Below, in pieces: positions 46,250 through 55,300 of a DNA stretch of 64,000 nt. Numbering within the stretch: the first letter of the stretch is position 1; the number at the start of each line of letters is the position of its first letter. Both the position numbers and the translations under genes were made by a program. The notes beneath the pieces were generated by a model that was not told the origin of the DNA, made no database searches, and saw only the letters and a list, made by a program, of their open reading frames with translations. The DNA is from Flavobacterium zhairuonense. GTDB lineage: Bacteria > Bacteroidota > Bacteroidia > Flavobacteriales > Flavobacteriaceae. The stretch is taken from contig NZ_SJSY01000071.1 in NCBI RefSeq assembly GCF_004352915.1, forward strand, positions 124,001 through 188,000. Reading direction: 5' to 3'.

Positions 46250-47191
46250 ATGCAACCAAAAGTAACCATTATTATGGCGACCTACAATAGGGCGCATTTT
46301 ATTGTTGAAACATTAGAATCAATACAAAAACAAACCTATTTAAATTGGGAATGTTTGATCATTGATGACGGCGGGAATGATAATACCAGCGAAGTTATCG
46401 ATCAAATCTTAAATGAAGATTTACGTTTTAAATTCTTAAAACGCCCAGATACTTACCAAAAAGGCTTGCCTGGATGCAGAAATTATGGACTAGATCTAGC
46501 TAAAGGATCGAGAATTATTTTCTTTGATGATGATGATATTGTACATCCGCAAAATTTAGAATTATGTGTTCGAGAATTAGAAAATACGGATATTTACTTT
46601 TGCCGTTACATTCGGAACGTTTTTTTTGAAAAATTTGATTATGATTTTGACTATTCGAAAGATTATGATTCTTTTTATGTAGATGTAAAATATCTCGACA
46701 AAATGCTGAAAAATGAGCTTCCCTTTAATTCCTGCGCAGTAATGTGGAAGAAAGAATGTTTTGAAAAGAATCGTTTTGTAGAACATTTAATGTATGCTGA
46801 AGAATGGGAGTTGTATTCCAGAATTATTTCATCTGGTTATCGAGGAATTTCTATCGAAAAATGTTTGTTTTATGGACGAAAACATTCTAATTCCAATACA
46901 GCTGAGTTTTATAGGAATAATCCGATACGCGTTGAATCAAAACAGGAGGCAATTTTATTAGTGGTTCAAAATTTAGAGTCCAAGAATCTATTAAATGATT
47001 CACTAATGAGATATTTTGTTCAACTAGCTTTGTCCTACAAGAAATTTAAATTGTTTTCAAAAATACTTAACGCTAGCAAATTAAATTTTCTTAAGAAGTC
47101 AAAATGGGTAATTATTTACCGAATTTTACCGTTTAAAATTCGTATGCATAAATTTTATAAAAAGTTAATAAAGCCTCAATATGGAAATTGA
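46250..47191 (+). CDS. Glycosyltransferase family 2
   Basis: GT-A protein of 313 residues. VTIIMATYNRAHFIVETLES opens the domain, IDDGGNDNT is at 38-46, the acidic metal site is FFDDDDIV (91-98) and AEEWELYSRII is in the acceptor region. The C-terminus is basic. It overlaps the wecB start by 11 bases. Donor unknown. Confidence 0.9.
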   Translation: MQPKVTIIMATYNRAHFIVETLESIQKQTYLNWECLIIDDGGNDNTSEVIDQILNEDLRFKFLKRPDTYQKGLPGCRNYGLDLAKGSRIIFFDDDDIVHPQNLELCVRELENTDIYFCRYIRNVFFEKFDYDFDYSKDYDSFYVDVKYLDKMLKNELPFNSCAVMWKKECFEKNRFVEHLMYAEEWELYSRIISSGYRGISIEKCLFYGRKHSNSNTAEFYRNNPIRVESKQEAILLVVQNLESKNLLNDSLMRYFVQLALSYKKFKLFSKILNASKLNFLKKSKWVIIYRILPFKIRMHKFYKKLIKPQYGN

Positions 47192-48263
47192 TATTATAGC
47201 AGGAGCACGACCAAATTTTATAAAGATAGCATCCATTATTTCAGCAATTAAAGATTTAAAAAATTCAGAAATAAAATATAGGCTTATCCATACAGGTCAA
47301 CATTATGATGCGAATATGAGTGGAACTTTTTTTGAACAATTAAATATTCCGTTACCAGACCATAATTTAGAAGTTGGAGGAGGAAGTCAAGCCGAACAGA
47401 CAGCGGCAATAATGGTACGTTATGAAAAACTATTAAACGAAAGTTTTAGGCCAAATATTTGTCTCGTTGTTGGTGATGTCAATTCAACAATGGCATGCTC
47501 TATTGTAGCGGCTAAAATGGGAGTAAAAGTAGCACATGTAGAAGCTGGAATTCGATCAAACGACTGGTCAATGCCAGAAGAAATAAATCGAATAGTTACC
47601 GATAGTATTACTAGTTATTTTTTTACTACTTCGGTTACAGCAAATAAAAATTTAATTGCGCAAGGAGTTGCATCTGAGAAAATATTTTTTGTTGGCAACA
47701 CCATGATCGATACTCTTGAAAAGTTTAAATTAAAATTTGTCAAACCTGATTTTTGGGATTCGATTAATCTAAATGCAGGGAATTATTTATTACTTACAAT
47801 TCATAGGCCATCAAATGTGGATGATGATGAAAAAATAAAAGGATATCTAGAGCAAATTTTAGCAAATTCAAATAATCTACCAGTCGTTTTTCCGGTACAT
47901 CCTAGAACTCAAAAAGTGATAGATAAATTAGGGATAGATCATAAAAATCTCTATTTAGTTCAGCCAATGGGATATCTACAATTTAATTATTTGGTAAAAA
48001 ATGCCAAAGCCGTAATTACCGATTCGGGCGGGATCACTGAAGAAACAACTGTAATGGGAATTCCTTGTATTACTTTAAGAGATAATACAGAGCGACCAGA
48101 AACTATAACGGTAGGTACAAATGAATTGATTGGGACTAATCCAAATGCAATTAAACCTATTTTAGAAAAACTATTTGCAGGGAATTGGAAAAAGGGTACT
48201 ATACCAGAATTATGGGACGGAAAAACTGCAGAAAGGATAATCGACATTATCCGCAAAAATTAA
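47181..48263 (+). CDS. wecB: UDP-GlcNAc 2-epimerase, non-hydrolysing
   Basis: Protein of 360 residues with GARPNFIKIASII near the N-terminus, THTGQHYD-like IHTGQHYDANMSGTFF, VVGDVNSTMACSIVAAKMG, AHVEAGIRS and ITDSGGITEETTVMGIPC. These identify the WecB (non-hydrolysing) family, which interconverts UDP-GlcNAc and UDP-ManNAc. The NeuC-type hydrolysing start motif is absent. No UDP-ManNAc dehydrogenase sits beside it, so ManNAc itself may be used, or the 4591 dehydrogenase may act on its product. Confidence 0.92.
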   Translation: MEIDIIAGARPNFIKIASIISAIKDLKNSEIKYRLIHTGQHYDANMSGTFFEQLNIPLPDHNLEVGGGSQAEQTAAIMVRYEKLLNESFRPNICLVVGDVNSTMACSIVAAKMGVKVAHVEAGIRSNDWSMPEEINRIVTDSITSYFFTTSVTANKNLIAQGVASEKIFFVGNTMIDTLEKFKLKFVKPDFWDSINLNAGNYLLLTIHRPSNVDDDEKIKGYLEQILANSNNLPVVFPVHPRTQKVIDKLGIDHKNLYLVQPMGYLQFNYLVKNAKAVITDSGGITEETTVMGIPCITLRDNTERPETITVGTNELIGTNPNAIKPILEKLFAGNWKKGTIPELWDGKTAERIIDIIRKN

Positions 48264-48283
48264 ATTTATAATCTCTTAATTTG

Positions 48284-49531
48284 ATGGATATTAAAGCCAA
48301 AAGGATATTAGTGATTTCAGAATCTATTGATATTAATGATAGTAGTGGGTCAAAAGGGCGTGTGGCATTGATTAATAATCTGATAAAATCAGGATTTGAT
48401 CTGAAAGTACTTCATTATACACCAAAAGAAATTTTTTTAGAGGGTGTTCAATGTGTTAAAATAAAAGAACGAAAATTTTCACTTCTATATTTATTGAGTA
48501 GAACAGAAAGAGTTTTTACTCGGATTACAAAAATTAGTTTGAATCCCTATTTAGAAAGTTGGTTTGGATTTTCTTTTACCTTTTTTAATGATACACAAAG
48601 TATAAAAAAAACATTGAAAAAAGAGATTATAGATAATTATGATTTGATTTTGACTTTAAGTAAAGGAGCTAGTTTTAAGCCTCATTATGCCATGTTAGGT
48701 ATTCCTGAATTTCATGATAAATGGATGGCTTATGTGCATGATCCTTTTCCATTTCATTATTATCCACGGCCTTATAATTGGATCCAACCAGGATTTCGTC
48801 AAAAAGAACGATTTTTTTTAAAGGTTTCTGAAAAAGCAAAATTTAGTATTTTTCCAAGTTTCTTATTAAAAGAATGGATGTCTAGTTATTTTCCCAATTT
48901 CCAAAAAACTGGTATTGTAATACCTCATCAAAATGCCGAGCAAAATATTCAAAATCAAGATTTGCCAGACTATTTTGAAGCATCAAAATTTAATTTATTG
49001 CATGCAGGAAATTTAATGAAACAACGTTCTCCTGAAGGTTTGATTGAAGGATTTAAATTGTTTTTGCATAAAAATCCAAAAGCTCGAGAATTATCAAGAC
49101 TACTGTTGCTAGGGCACGCTTCATATTTTGAAGAGATGCTTGAAAAATATAAAGCAAATATTCCAGAACTCTATGTCTCTAATGGAAATGTATCTTTTGA
49201 CGTTGTATATCAGCTTCAACAACAGGTTTCTGTAAATATTATTTTGGAATCAAAATCAGAGATTAGTCCATTTCTTCCTGGGAAATTTCCGCATTGCGTA
49301 GAAGCCAACAAAGTCATACTTTCTCTAGCCCCTTATTACAGTGAGACAAGACGACTATTGGGCGATAATTATCCTTATTGGGCAGAAACTGATCATGTAG
49401 AAAAGATTGCAGAAATCATTGAAAATCTATATCAATTATGGAAACAAAATCCGGATAATTTAAACTTGAATAGAGCAGATTTGATAGAATATTTGTCAGC
49501 TGATTATCTAGAAAAAGTATTTCCAAATTAG
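48284..49531 (+). CDS. Putative GT-B glycosyltransferase
   Basis: Protein of 415 residues from the ATG at 48284; a TTG just before it is less likely. It has the layout of GT4-like enzymes: VISESIDINDSSGSKGRVAL at the start, a LLHAGNLMKQRSPEGLIEGF donor-domain opening, and SPFLPGKFPHCVEANK in place of a clear E-x7-E motif. No close family assignment by eye. It ends the third group of genes and is followed by a 188-base AT-rich gap in which I see no terminator or consensus promoter. Confidence 0.7.
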   Translation: MDIKAKRILVISESIDINDSSGSKGRVALINNLIKSGFDLKVLHYTPKEIFLEGVQCVKIKERKFSLLYLLSRTERVFTRITKISLNPYLESWFGFSFTFFNDTQSIKKTLKKEIIDNYDLILTLSKGASFKPHYAMLGIPEFHDKWMAYVHDPFPFHYYPRPYNWIQPGFRQKERFFLKVSEKAKFSIFPSFLLKEWMSSYFPNFQKTGIVIPHQNAEQNIQNQDLPDYFEASKFNLLHAGNLMKQRSPEGLIEGFKLFLHKNPKARELSRLLLLGHASYFEEMLEKYKANIPELYVSNGNVSFDVVYQLQQQVSVNIILESKSEISPFLPGKFPHCVEANKVILSLAPYYSETRRLLGDNYPYWAETDHVEKIAEIIENLYQLWKQNPDNLNLNRADLIEYLSADYLEKVFPN

Positions 49532-49719
49532 CTTTTTTAAATAGATTCTTTTTTTGTTGAAATAAAGAAAGAAAAGAAGACTTTATTAAAATTTCAAAGC
49601 CTTTCTAGCTTCTAATTATTGTAAAATAGAATTGAGGTCAAATAATAAGAACAATTAATTTTGATAAAATATGTAACTATCGGTTATTTATTAAGTAAAT
49701 GTCAAATACGATTTAGAAA

Positions 49720-50640
49720 ATGCAATATAAATTTACAATTGTTATCACAACTAAAAATCGATTGGAAGATTTGAAAGTCACTTTAGAAAAATTAAAATTT
49801 TTACTTACAAGAGGTGATGTTCATGTTATGATTTGTGATGATGGTTCTGCAGACGGAACATCAAAATATGTGCAAAGTAACTTTCCTGATATTCAATTGA
49901 TTAAAAATTCAGAAAGTAAAGGGTTGATTTATAGTCGAAATAGACTGCTGAATTTGGTGACCACACAATATGCAATTTCTCTTGATGACGATGCTCATTT
50001 TATTACTAAGGATCCTCTAGAAATTATTGAGAATGCTTTTAATAATAACCCAAAAGTAGCTTTGCTTAGTTTTAGGATTTTTTGGGATTTACGTGAACCT
50101 GAAATAATTTATTCAAATGAGTTTTCGTATCGAGTGAAAAGTTTTGTTGGCTGTGGGCACGTTTGGCGCATGGACGCTTGGAAAGATATACCTAATTATC
50201 CTTCTTGGTTTGTATTTTATGGAGAAGAAGATTTTGCGTCATATCAAATGTTTAAAAAAAAATGGGAAGTTTATTATCTTCCAGAAGTGTTGATTAATCA
50301 TAGAGTTGATGTGAAAGGGAGGAAAAAAAATAAAGATTACAGCATCCGTTTGAGAAGATCTCTGCGAGCAGGTTGGTATTTATATTTTTTATTTTATCCT
50401 CTAAATGAAATTCCCAAACGTTTTTTATATACTTTATGGATACAGTTTAAAACAAAAGTATTTAAAGGCGATTTTAAAGCTTTGTATGCTATTTTAAGAG
50501 CATTGTTAGATTTGATTTATAATTTGGTAAGATTAGCTAAGCAGAGTAATAGACTAACTAGAGCAGAATTTGATCAATTTATGAAATTATCTGATACAAA
50601 ATTGTATTGGAGGCCTGAACATGAAAAAATATGCAATTAA
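49720..50640 (+). CDS. Glycosyltransferase family 2
   Basis: GT-A protein of 306 residues with FTIVITTKNRLEDLKVTLEK, CDDGSADGT at 39-47, an acidic LDDDAHF at 88-94 and the FYGEEDFASYQMF acceptor motif. The C-terminus carries aromatic and basic segments that may lie along the membrane. It precedes the nonulosonic acid genes and may build the acceptor for that sugar. Confidence 0.88.
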   Translation: MQYKFTIVITTKNRLEDLKVTLEKLKFLLTRGDVHVMICDDGSADGTSKYVQSNFPDIQLIKNSESKGLIYSRNRLLNLVTTQYAISLDDDAHFITKDPLEIIENAFNNNPKVALLSFRIFWDLREPEIIYSNEFSYRVKSFVGCGHVWRMDAWKDIPNYPSWFVFYGEEDFASYQMFKKKWEVYYLPEVLINHRVDVKGRKKNKDYSIRLRRSLRAGWYLYFLFYPLNEIPKRFLYTLWIQFKTKVFKGDFKALYAILRALLDLIYNLVRLAKQSNRLTRAEFDQFMKLSDTKLYWRPEHEKICN

Positions 50641-50680
50641 AGTTTAATTTTGCTTTTGAAAAAACATATAGAATTTGCCA

Positions 50681-51835
50681 ATGAAAAAAATTGCCATCAT
50701 TCCGCTTCGTAAAGGATCAAAGGGAATACCAGGAAAAAATAAAAAGAAATTAGTTGGGCGCCCTTTATTTTCTTGGGTGCTTTCTGAGGCTATTTTTTCC
50801 AATTTAGATGAGGTTTTTGTATTTACTGATGATGTCGAAATTATTAACTATGTCAATCGGGAATACGCTTGGAGTTCAAAAGTAAAAACAGTTTTACGTT
50901 CGGAAAAAAATGCAAATGATACTGCTTCTACAGAAAGTGGGATGATTGAGTTTGTAGAAAATCTAACAACTGATTTTGAAATTCTATGTTTATTGCAAGC
51001 AACATCTCCTTTTACTCGTTCTACGGATATCAATGCTGTTTTGAAAGAAGTGATTGCTGGCCGAGACTCAGCTTTAACAGTAGTGAATACACATCGATTT
51101 ACTTGGAATGCAAATGGAACACCTCAAAACTACAATGTCTTTGAACGACCAAGACGTCAGGATTTTGAAGGATTGTTAATAGAAAATGGCGCTATTTATG
51201 CGACGACCAAAAAAGCTTTTTTAGAAACAAAAAATCGAGTGAGCGGCAGTATTGGCCTTGTGGAGATGTCTGAAGATAGTTTAACTGAAATAGACTCAAT
51301 GACAGATTGGTTTATTGTTGAAAATTTACTAGTGCAACGCTTGAAACGCGAGAAACAACAAAAACGTATTAACTATTTAGTTTTGGATGTTGATGGCGTA
51401 TTTACTGATGGACGTGTAGCTTACGATAAAAATGGTGAAGACTTTAAGGTGTTTGACATGCGAGATGGTATGGGATTAGAAATACTTCGTCAAAATAATG
51501 TTAAAGTAATCGTTTTGACTTCAGAAAATTCTGAATTAGTGGCACAACGTATGAGAAAGTTACAAATTGAAGACACATTTTTAGGAGTAAAAGATAAATA
51601 TAGTTTTTTACAGCATTATTTGCAGATGGGAGAAATTCCAAGAGGCGCACTAGCCTATGTGGGTGATGATGTAAATGATATGGCTAATATGTGTAGCGTG
51701 GGATGGTCATTTGCTCCTGCTAATGCCGTTGATGCCATAAAACAAAACGCTGATTTAGTATTAACCAATATTTCAGGTGCAGGAGCAATTCGAGAAGTAT
51801 GCGAATGGATTATGAAATACAATGTCAGGTATTGA
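50681..51835 (+). CDS. Bifunctional CMP-nonulosonate synthetase / KdsC-like phosphatase
   Basis: Protein of 384 residues from the ATG at 50681 (a TTG six bases upstream is disfavoured). Residues 1-220 are an acylneuraminate cytidylyltransferase with IPLRKGSKGIPGKNKKKL at 7-24 and CLLQATSPFTRSTD at 103-116. Residues 230-384 are a type C0 HAD phosphatase like KdsC, with D236-V-D238-G, RDGMG at 261-265, S281, K304/K306 and GDDVND at 328-333. All catalytic HAD residues are kept, so both activities are plausible: removing a 9-phosphate and activating the sugar with CTP. It feeds the sugar made by NeuB at 51895. Confidence 0.9.
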   Translation: MKKIAIIPLRKGSKGIPGKNKKKLVGRPLFSWVLSEAIFSNLDEVFVFTDDVEIINYVNREYAWSSKVKTVLRSEKNANDTASTESGMIEFVENLTTDFEILCLLQATSPFTRSTDINAVLKEVIAGRDSALTVVNTHRFTWNANGTPQNYNVFERPRRQDFEGLLIENGAIYATTKKAFLETKNRVSGSIGLVEMSEDSLTEIDSMTDWFIVENLLVQRLKREKQQKRINYLVLDVDGVFTDGRVAYDKNGEDFKVFDMRDGMGLEILRQNNVKVIVLTSENSELVAQRMRKLQIEDTFLGVKDKYSFLQHYLQMGEIPRGALAYVGDDVNDMANMCSVGWSFAPANAVDAIKQNADLVLTNISGAGAIREVCEWIMKYNVRY

Positions 51836-51851
51836 TTAATTTTCTCATTTG

Positions 51852-51879
51852 AAAATTAAAAATTAAAAATTAAAAATTA
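51852..51879. repeat. Four copies of a 7-base AT repeat before neuB
   Basis: AAAATTA is repeated four times without change in the 59-base gap between the fusion gene and neuB. Such spacers are AT-rich and could vary in copy number, altering the distance or strength of translation signals. No promoter consensus overlaps it. Confidence 0.85.
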
Positions 51880-51894
51880 AAATAAAATAAAGAA

Positions 51895-52770
51895 ATGAAA
51901 AATTACAAAGCCCCATATGTAATTGCAGAAATTGGATGTAACCATAAAGGAGATTTAAAGATTGCAAAAGAATTAATACGCATGGCAAAAATTTATTGTC
52001 AAGCTGATGCAGTAAAATTTCAGAAGCGAAATAATGTTGAATTGTTAACTGAAGCACAATACAATGCACCACATCCTAATCCAGCAAATTCATACGGACA
52101 AACTTATGGAGAACACCGCGAATATTTAGAATTTAATCTCGAGCAACATGCTGAGTTGAAAGAATATTGTGAATCTTTAGAAATTACATATTCTACTTCC
52201 GTATGGGATTTGACTTCTGCAAAGGAAATAGCCTCTTTACAGCCAGATTTTATTAAAATTCCGTCGGCATGTAATAATAATTACGATATGTTGTCTTGGT
52301 TGTGTGAAAACTACCGCGGCGAAATTCATATTTCAACAGGAATGACAACAAAATCTGAAACGGACGATTTAGTAAACTTTTTTGTTGAGAAAAATCGTAA
52401 TCAAGATCTAGTTCTGTATAACTGTACTTCAGGCTATCCTGTTCCATTCGAAGATGTATGTTTGTTGGATATTAATTTACTAAAGGCAAAATATGAAGAA
52501 AATGTAAAGCATATTGGTTTTTCTGGACATCATTTAGGAATTGCAGTAGATGTAGCCGCATACACTTTAGGAGCGAATATCATTGAAAGACATTACACCC
52601 TAGATCGAACATGGAAAGGTACCGATCACGCAGCTTCACTAGAACCAGAAGGTTTGCGTAAACTTGTTCGCGACTTGAAAGCGGTTAATAAAGCCTTGAC
52701 CTTTAAAAGACAAGATGTTTTACCTATTGAACAAGTACAAAGGGAAAAATTAAAAAACCAAAAAGTTTAA
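51895..52770 (+). CDS. neuB: Nonulosonic acid synthase, short NeuB without SAF domain
   Basis: TIM-barrel protein of 291 residues: VIAEIGCNHKGDLKIAKELI, DAVKFQKRN, YSTSVWDLTSA, FIKIPSACNNN, ISTGMTTKSE, GFSGHHLGIAVDVAAYTLGA and ERHYTLDRTWKGTDHAASL. It condenses PEP with a mannosamine or mannose (or their phosphates) to a nine-carbon keto acid. Usual bacterial NeuB proteins have about 340-350 residues and end in an antifreeze-like SAF domain; this one stops after the barrel. Which nonulosonate (Neu5Ac, KDN, other) is made cannot be read from sequence. Confidence 0.9.
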   Translation: MKNYKAPYVIAEIGCNHKGDLKIAKELIRMAKIYCQADAVKFQKRNNVELLTEAQYNAPHPNPANSYGQTYGEHREYLEFNLEQHAELKEYCESLEITYSTSVWDLTSAKEIASLQPDFIKIPSACNNNYDMLSWLCENYRGEIHISTGMTTKSETDDLVNFFVEKNRNQDLVLYNCTSGYPVPFEDVCLLDINLLKAKYEENVKHIGFSGHHLGIAVDVAAYTLGANIIERHYTLDRTWKGTDHAASLEPEGLRKLVRDLKAVNKALTFKRQDVLPIEQVQREKLKNQKV

Positions 52771-52791
52771 ATTCAGAGTTAAAGATTTTAC

Positions 52792-54186
52792 ATGTCTTCA
52801 AAAAAAATAATGGTTTTCTTTCCTGATGGAGGAGGATTAAGAAATTTTGCCTACTCTTCATTTAAGGGTATAGGTGATGAATCGGGCTTTGAGATAATAT
52901 ATTGGAATGCAAGTAATTTCCCGATTCAAGAAAATTTAGGATTTAAAGAGTTGAAAATTCAGAGTGGAAAGGTTCGACCACTAACACCTCTTTTTTTAAG
53001 AGCAAAAAAACATATTGAATTAAACCTTTGGAAAAAAGAATTTAATGACTCAGTTTATGATAAATACAAATTTCCTTTCAGTTTTAAAGGAGTAAAAAAA
53101 TCACTTACAAGTCTTTTTATACTTCTATTAATTCAACTTTATGCTTCGCGAAAAGGGTTGACTCGATTAATAAAAAAAATTAATAATCAAGAACGAAAAA
53201 ATTCTCGTTATGAGTCTTACAAGAAACAATTGTTGGAAAATAAGCCAGAAATTGTATTTTGCTCTAACCAAAGAAATTCACAAGCAATTAGTGCAATTTT
53301 GGCAGCAAGAGATTTAGGAATAAAAACAGTTTGTTTTATACAATCCTGGGATAATGTTCCTAAGGCTATGAATGTTTATGAGGCTGATTATTATATGGTT
53401 TGGAGCGATTTGATGAAAAATGAATTGCTAAAGTATTATCCAATAATAGAAGGGAATCAGGTTTTTGTAACAGGAACTCCCCAATTTGAGCCTCATTTCG
53501 ATGAAAGTTTAGCTTTATCTAGAGAAGCTTTTTTTAAGGAGCATAGTTTGGATTTGACTAAAAAATACGTTTGTTATTCTGGAGATGATTTCACCACCTC
53601 TCCATTAGATCAGTATTATTTGGAAGATTTAATTAATGCAGTAAGAAGTTTAAATCAGGAAGGAGAAAATCTAGGAGTTATTTATAGAAGATGCCCTTTT
53701 GACAGTTCTGATAGATATAATCTCGTTTTAGAGCAAAATAAAGATGTAGTAAACGTAATTGACCCTTTATGGGAAAAAATTAATGGTGTTGGCGATTTAA
53801 TGCCTCTTCCAGAAGATGCACAATTGCTGTATAATATTTGTGAGCATAGTGAAATGGTTGTAAATATTTGTTCGACTACCATTTTTGATTTTGTTATGCA
53901 TAATAAGCCTTGTATTTACTTGAATTATGAACAGCCACAATTAAAAAAGGGAATCCGAGATATAGGACAAAATTATGATTATGTGCATTTCAGATCCATG
54001 CCGAGCAAGGAAGCGGCTGTTTTTTGTACTGGTAAAAAACAACTAAAAGAACAAGTTAAAAAAGTTATTAGTAATGAAGTTTCTAATGTAGCAGAATGTA
54101 AAAAATGGTTTACTACGGTGGCTGGAGAAGTACCTGCACTGGCTTCAAAAAAAATGTGGGAAGTTTTTAATCAAATGCTTCCATAA
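52792..54186 (+). CDS. Putative GT-B transferase linked to nonulosonic acid genes
   Basis: Protein of 464 residues without a clear family. It shows VFFPDGGGLRNFAYSSFKG at the start, EIVFCSNQRNSQAISAILAA, TVCFIQSWDNVPKAM and YVCYSGDDFTTSPLD, then MVVNICSTTIFDFVMHNKPC near residue 360. The last two segments resemble the C-terminal domain of CDP-glycerol glycerophosphotransferase-like and polysialyltransferase-like proteins. It follows neuB by 21 bases, so a sialyltransferase-type role is an attractive guess but is not supported by a named motif. Confidence 0.5.
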   Translation: MSSKKIMVFFPDGGGLRNFAYSSFKGIGDESGFEIIYWNASNFPIQENLGFKELKIQSGKVRPLTPLFLRAKKHIELNLWKKEFNDSVYDKYKFPFSFKGVKKSLTSLFILLLIQLYASRKGLTRLIKKINNQERKNSRYESYKKQLLENKPEIVFCSNQRNSQAISAILAARDLGIKTVCFIQSWDNVPKAMNVYEADYYMVWSDLMKNELLKYYPIIEGNQVFVTGTPQFEPHFDESLALSREAFFKEHSLDLTKKYVCYSGDDFTTSPLDQYYLEDLINAVRSLNQEGENLGVIYRRCPFDSSDRYNLVLEQNKDVVNVIDPLWEKINGVGDLMPLPEDAQLLYNICEHSEMVVNICSTTIFDFVMHNKPCIYLNYEQPQLKKGIRDIGQNYDYVHFRSMPSKEAAVFCTGKKQLKEQVKKVISNEVSNVAECKKWFTTVAGEVPALASKKMWEVFNQMLP

Positions 54187-54199
54187 CTTACATTTAATT

Positions 54200-55270
54200 A
54201 TGCTTAAAAGAATAGCGATTATCTGCAATTATGAATTGCTTCCTGAACGAGTTGGAGGTATGGATTATTTTTTCTGGGACTTTGATGAAAAATGTAGGGA
54301 AAATGATATTGAAGTTGATTGGTTTTTTCCAAATTACTCAAATCACGGGAAATATTCAGAATTGAAGATTTACAGTTCCGCAACGAATGTCGAAAATGGT
54401 TTTCTAAAATTTCTTGAAGAAAACCAACCGCAGTATTCTCACATTATAACTCATTTTGTAGAATTGTGTACGCCTTTTTTTAAAAAAGTAAAACAATTTT
54501 CAGTGGCAGAAATTATTGCCATCGATCATAACCCAAGACCCTTGAACGGATATTCATTTAAGAAAAGAATGAATAAAAGACTCAAAGGGTTGCTTTTTTC
54601 AAAATATATAAATCTGTTTATAGGTGTGTCTGATTATACAAAAAAAGAGATTTTAAAAGATTTTGGATCACATTTGAAATCTAAAACTAAAGTGATTTAT
54701 AATGGAGTAATTATCGATAAAATTTTAGTTCGAGAGAACAGAAATGTTTCTAAACCCACTTTTTTAGTAGCCTCGCACTTGAGGGAATCGAAAGGAATAC
54801 AAGATTTGATTCAATCTGTTTCGTTTCTTCCTAATGAAATACAGAAAGAAATTAAAATTGATATTTATGGCGATGGACCTTTTGAAAATCAATTAATAAA
54901 GAAAATTGAAGAATATTCACTTCATAATTGCTTCTGTTTTAAAGGTAGTAGGCCAAACTTGAATGAGATTTTTTTTTGCTACGATTATATGTTGCAACCA
55001 ACACACATGGAGTGTTTTAGCTTATCTATTTTAGAAAGTCTCGCAGCAAATGTACCTGTTGTTACAACAGATGTAGGTGGGAATTCTGAGGTAATTACAA
55101 CTGAAGAAAATGGATATATTTTTGAAGCAAAAAATGTCAAAGCCTTAACTAAAATTATTGAAGATATTTATTTAGGAAACAAAAAGATATCAATTAATAC
55201 GAGAGAATTAATTTGCAATTCCTTTTCTTTGCCGAAAATGGTAAATGACCATTTTGAAGTGCTTAAATAA
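54200..55270 (+). CDS. Glycosyltransferase family 4
   Basis: GT-B protein of 356 residues: IAIICNYELLPERVGGMDYF at the start, FLVASHLRESKGIQDLI in the donor domain and the E-x7-E motif HMECFSLSILESLAAN followed by TTDVGGNSEVI. A T9 run lies at 54969-54977 inside the gene. Donor unknown. It precedes the MBOAT/SGNH pair by 31 bases. Confidence 0.87.
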   Translation: MLKRIAIICNYELLPERVGGMDYFFWDFDEKCRENDIEVDWFFPNYSNHGKYSELKIYSSATNVENGFLKFLEENQPQYSHIITHFVELCTPFFKKVKQFSVAEIIAIDHNPRPLNGYSFKKRMNKRLKGLLFSKYINLFIGVSDYTKKEILKDFGSHLKSKTKVIYNGVIIDKILVRENRNVSKPTFLVASHLRESKGIQDLIQSVSFLPNEIQKEIKIDIYGDGPFENQLIKKIEEYSLHNCFCFKGSRPNLNEIFFCYDYMLQPTHMECFSLSILESLAANVPVVTTDVGGNSEVITTEENGYIFEAKNVKALTKIIEDIYLGNKKISINTRELICNSFSLPKMVNDHFEVLK

Positions 55271-55300
55271 CAATAAGTTTACAATTTTATAAATACATAA

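Noticed and set aside
47181..48263. NeuC-type hydrolysing epimerase supplying ManNAc to NeuB
   Set aside because: The motifs are those of non-hydrolysing WecB, and the NeuC start pattern is absent.
51840..51894. Promoter for neuB in the AT repeat spacer
   Set aside because: No TTTG or TAnnTTTG element is present; the short spacing fits co-transcription with the fusion gene.
54969..54977. T9 run in a glycosyltransferase gene as a phase-variation site
   Set aside because: A and T runs of eight or nine are common in this AT-rich window, so this one is not distinctive, unlike the G9 run.
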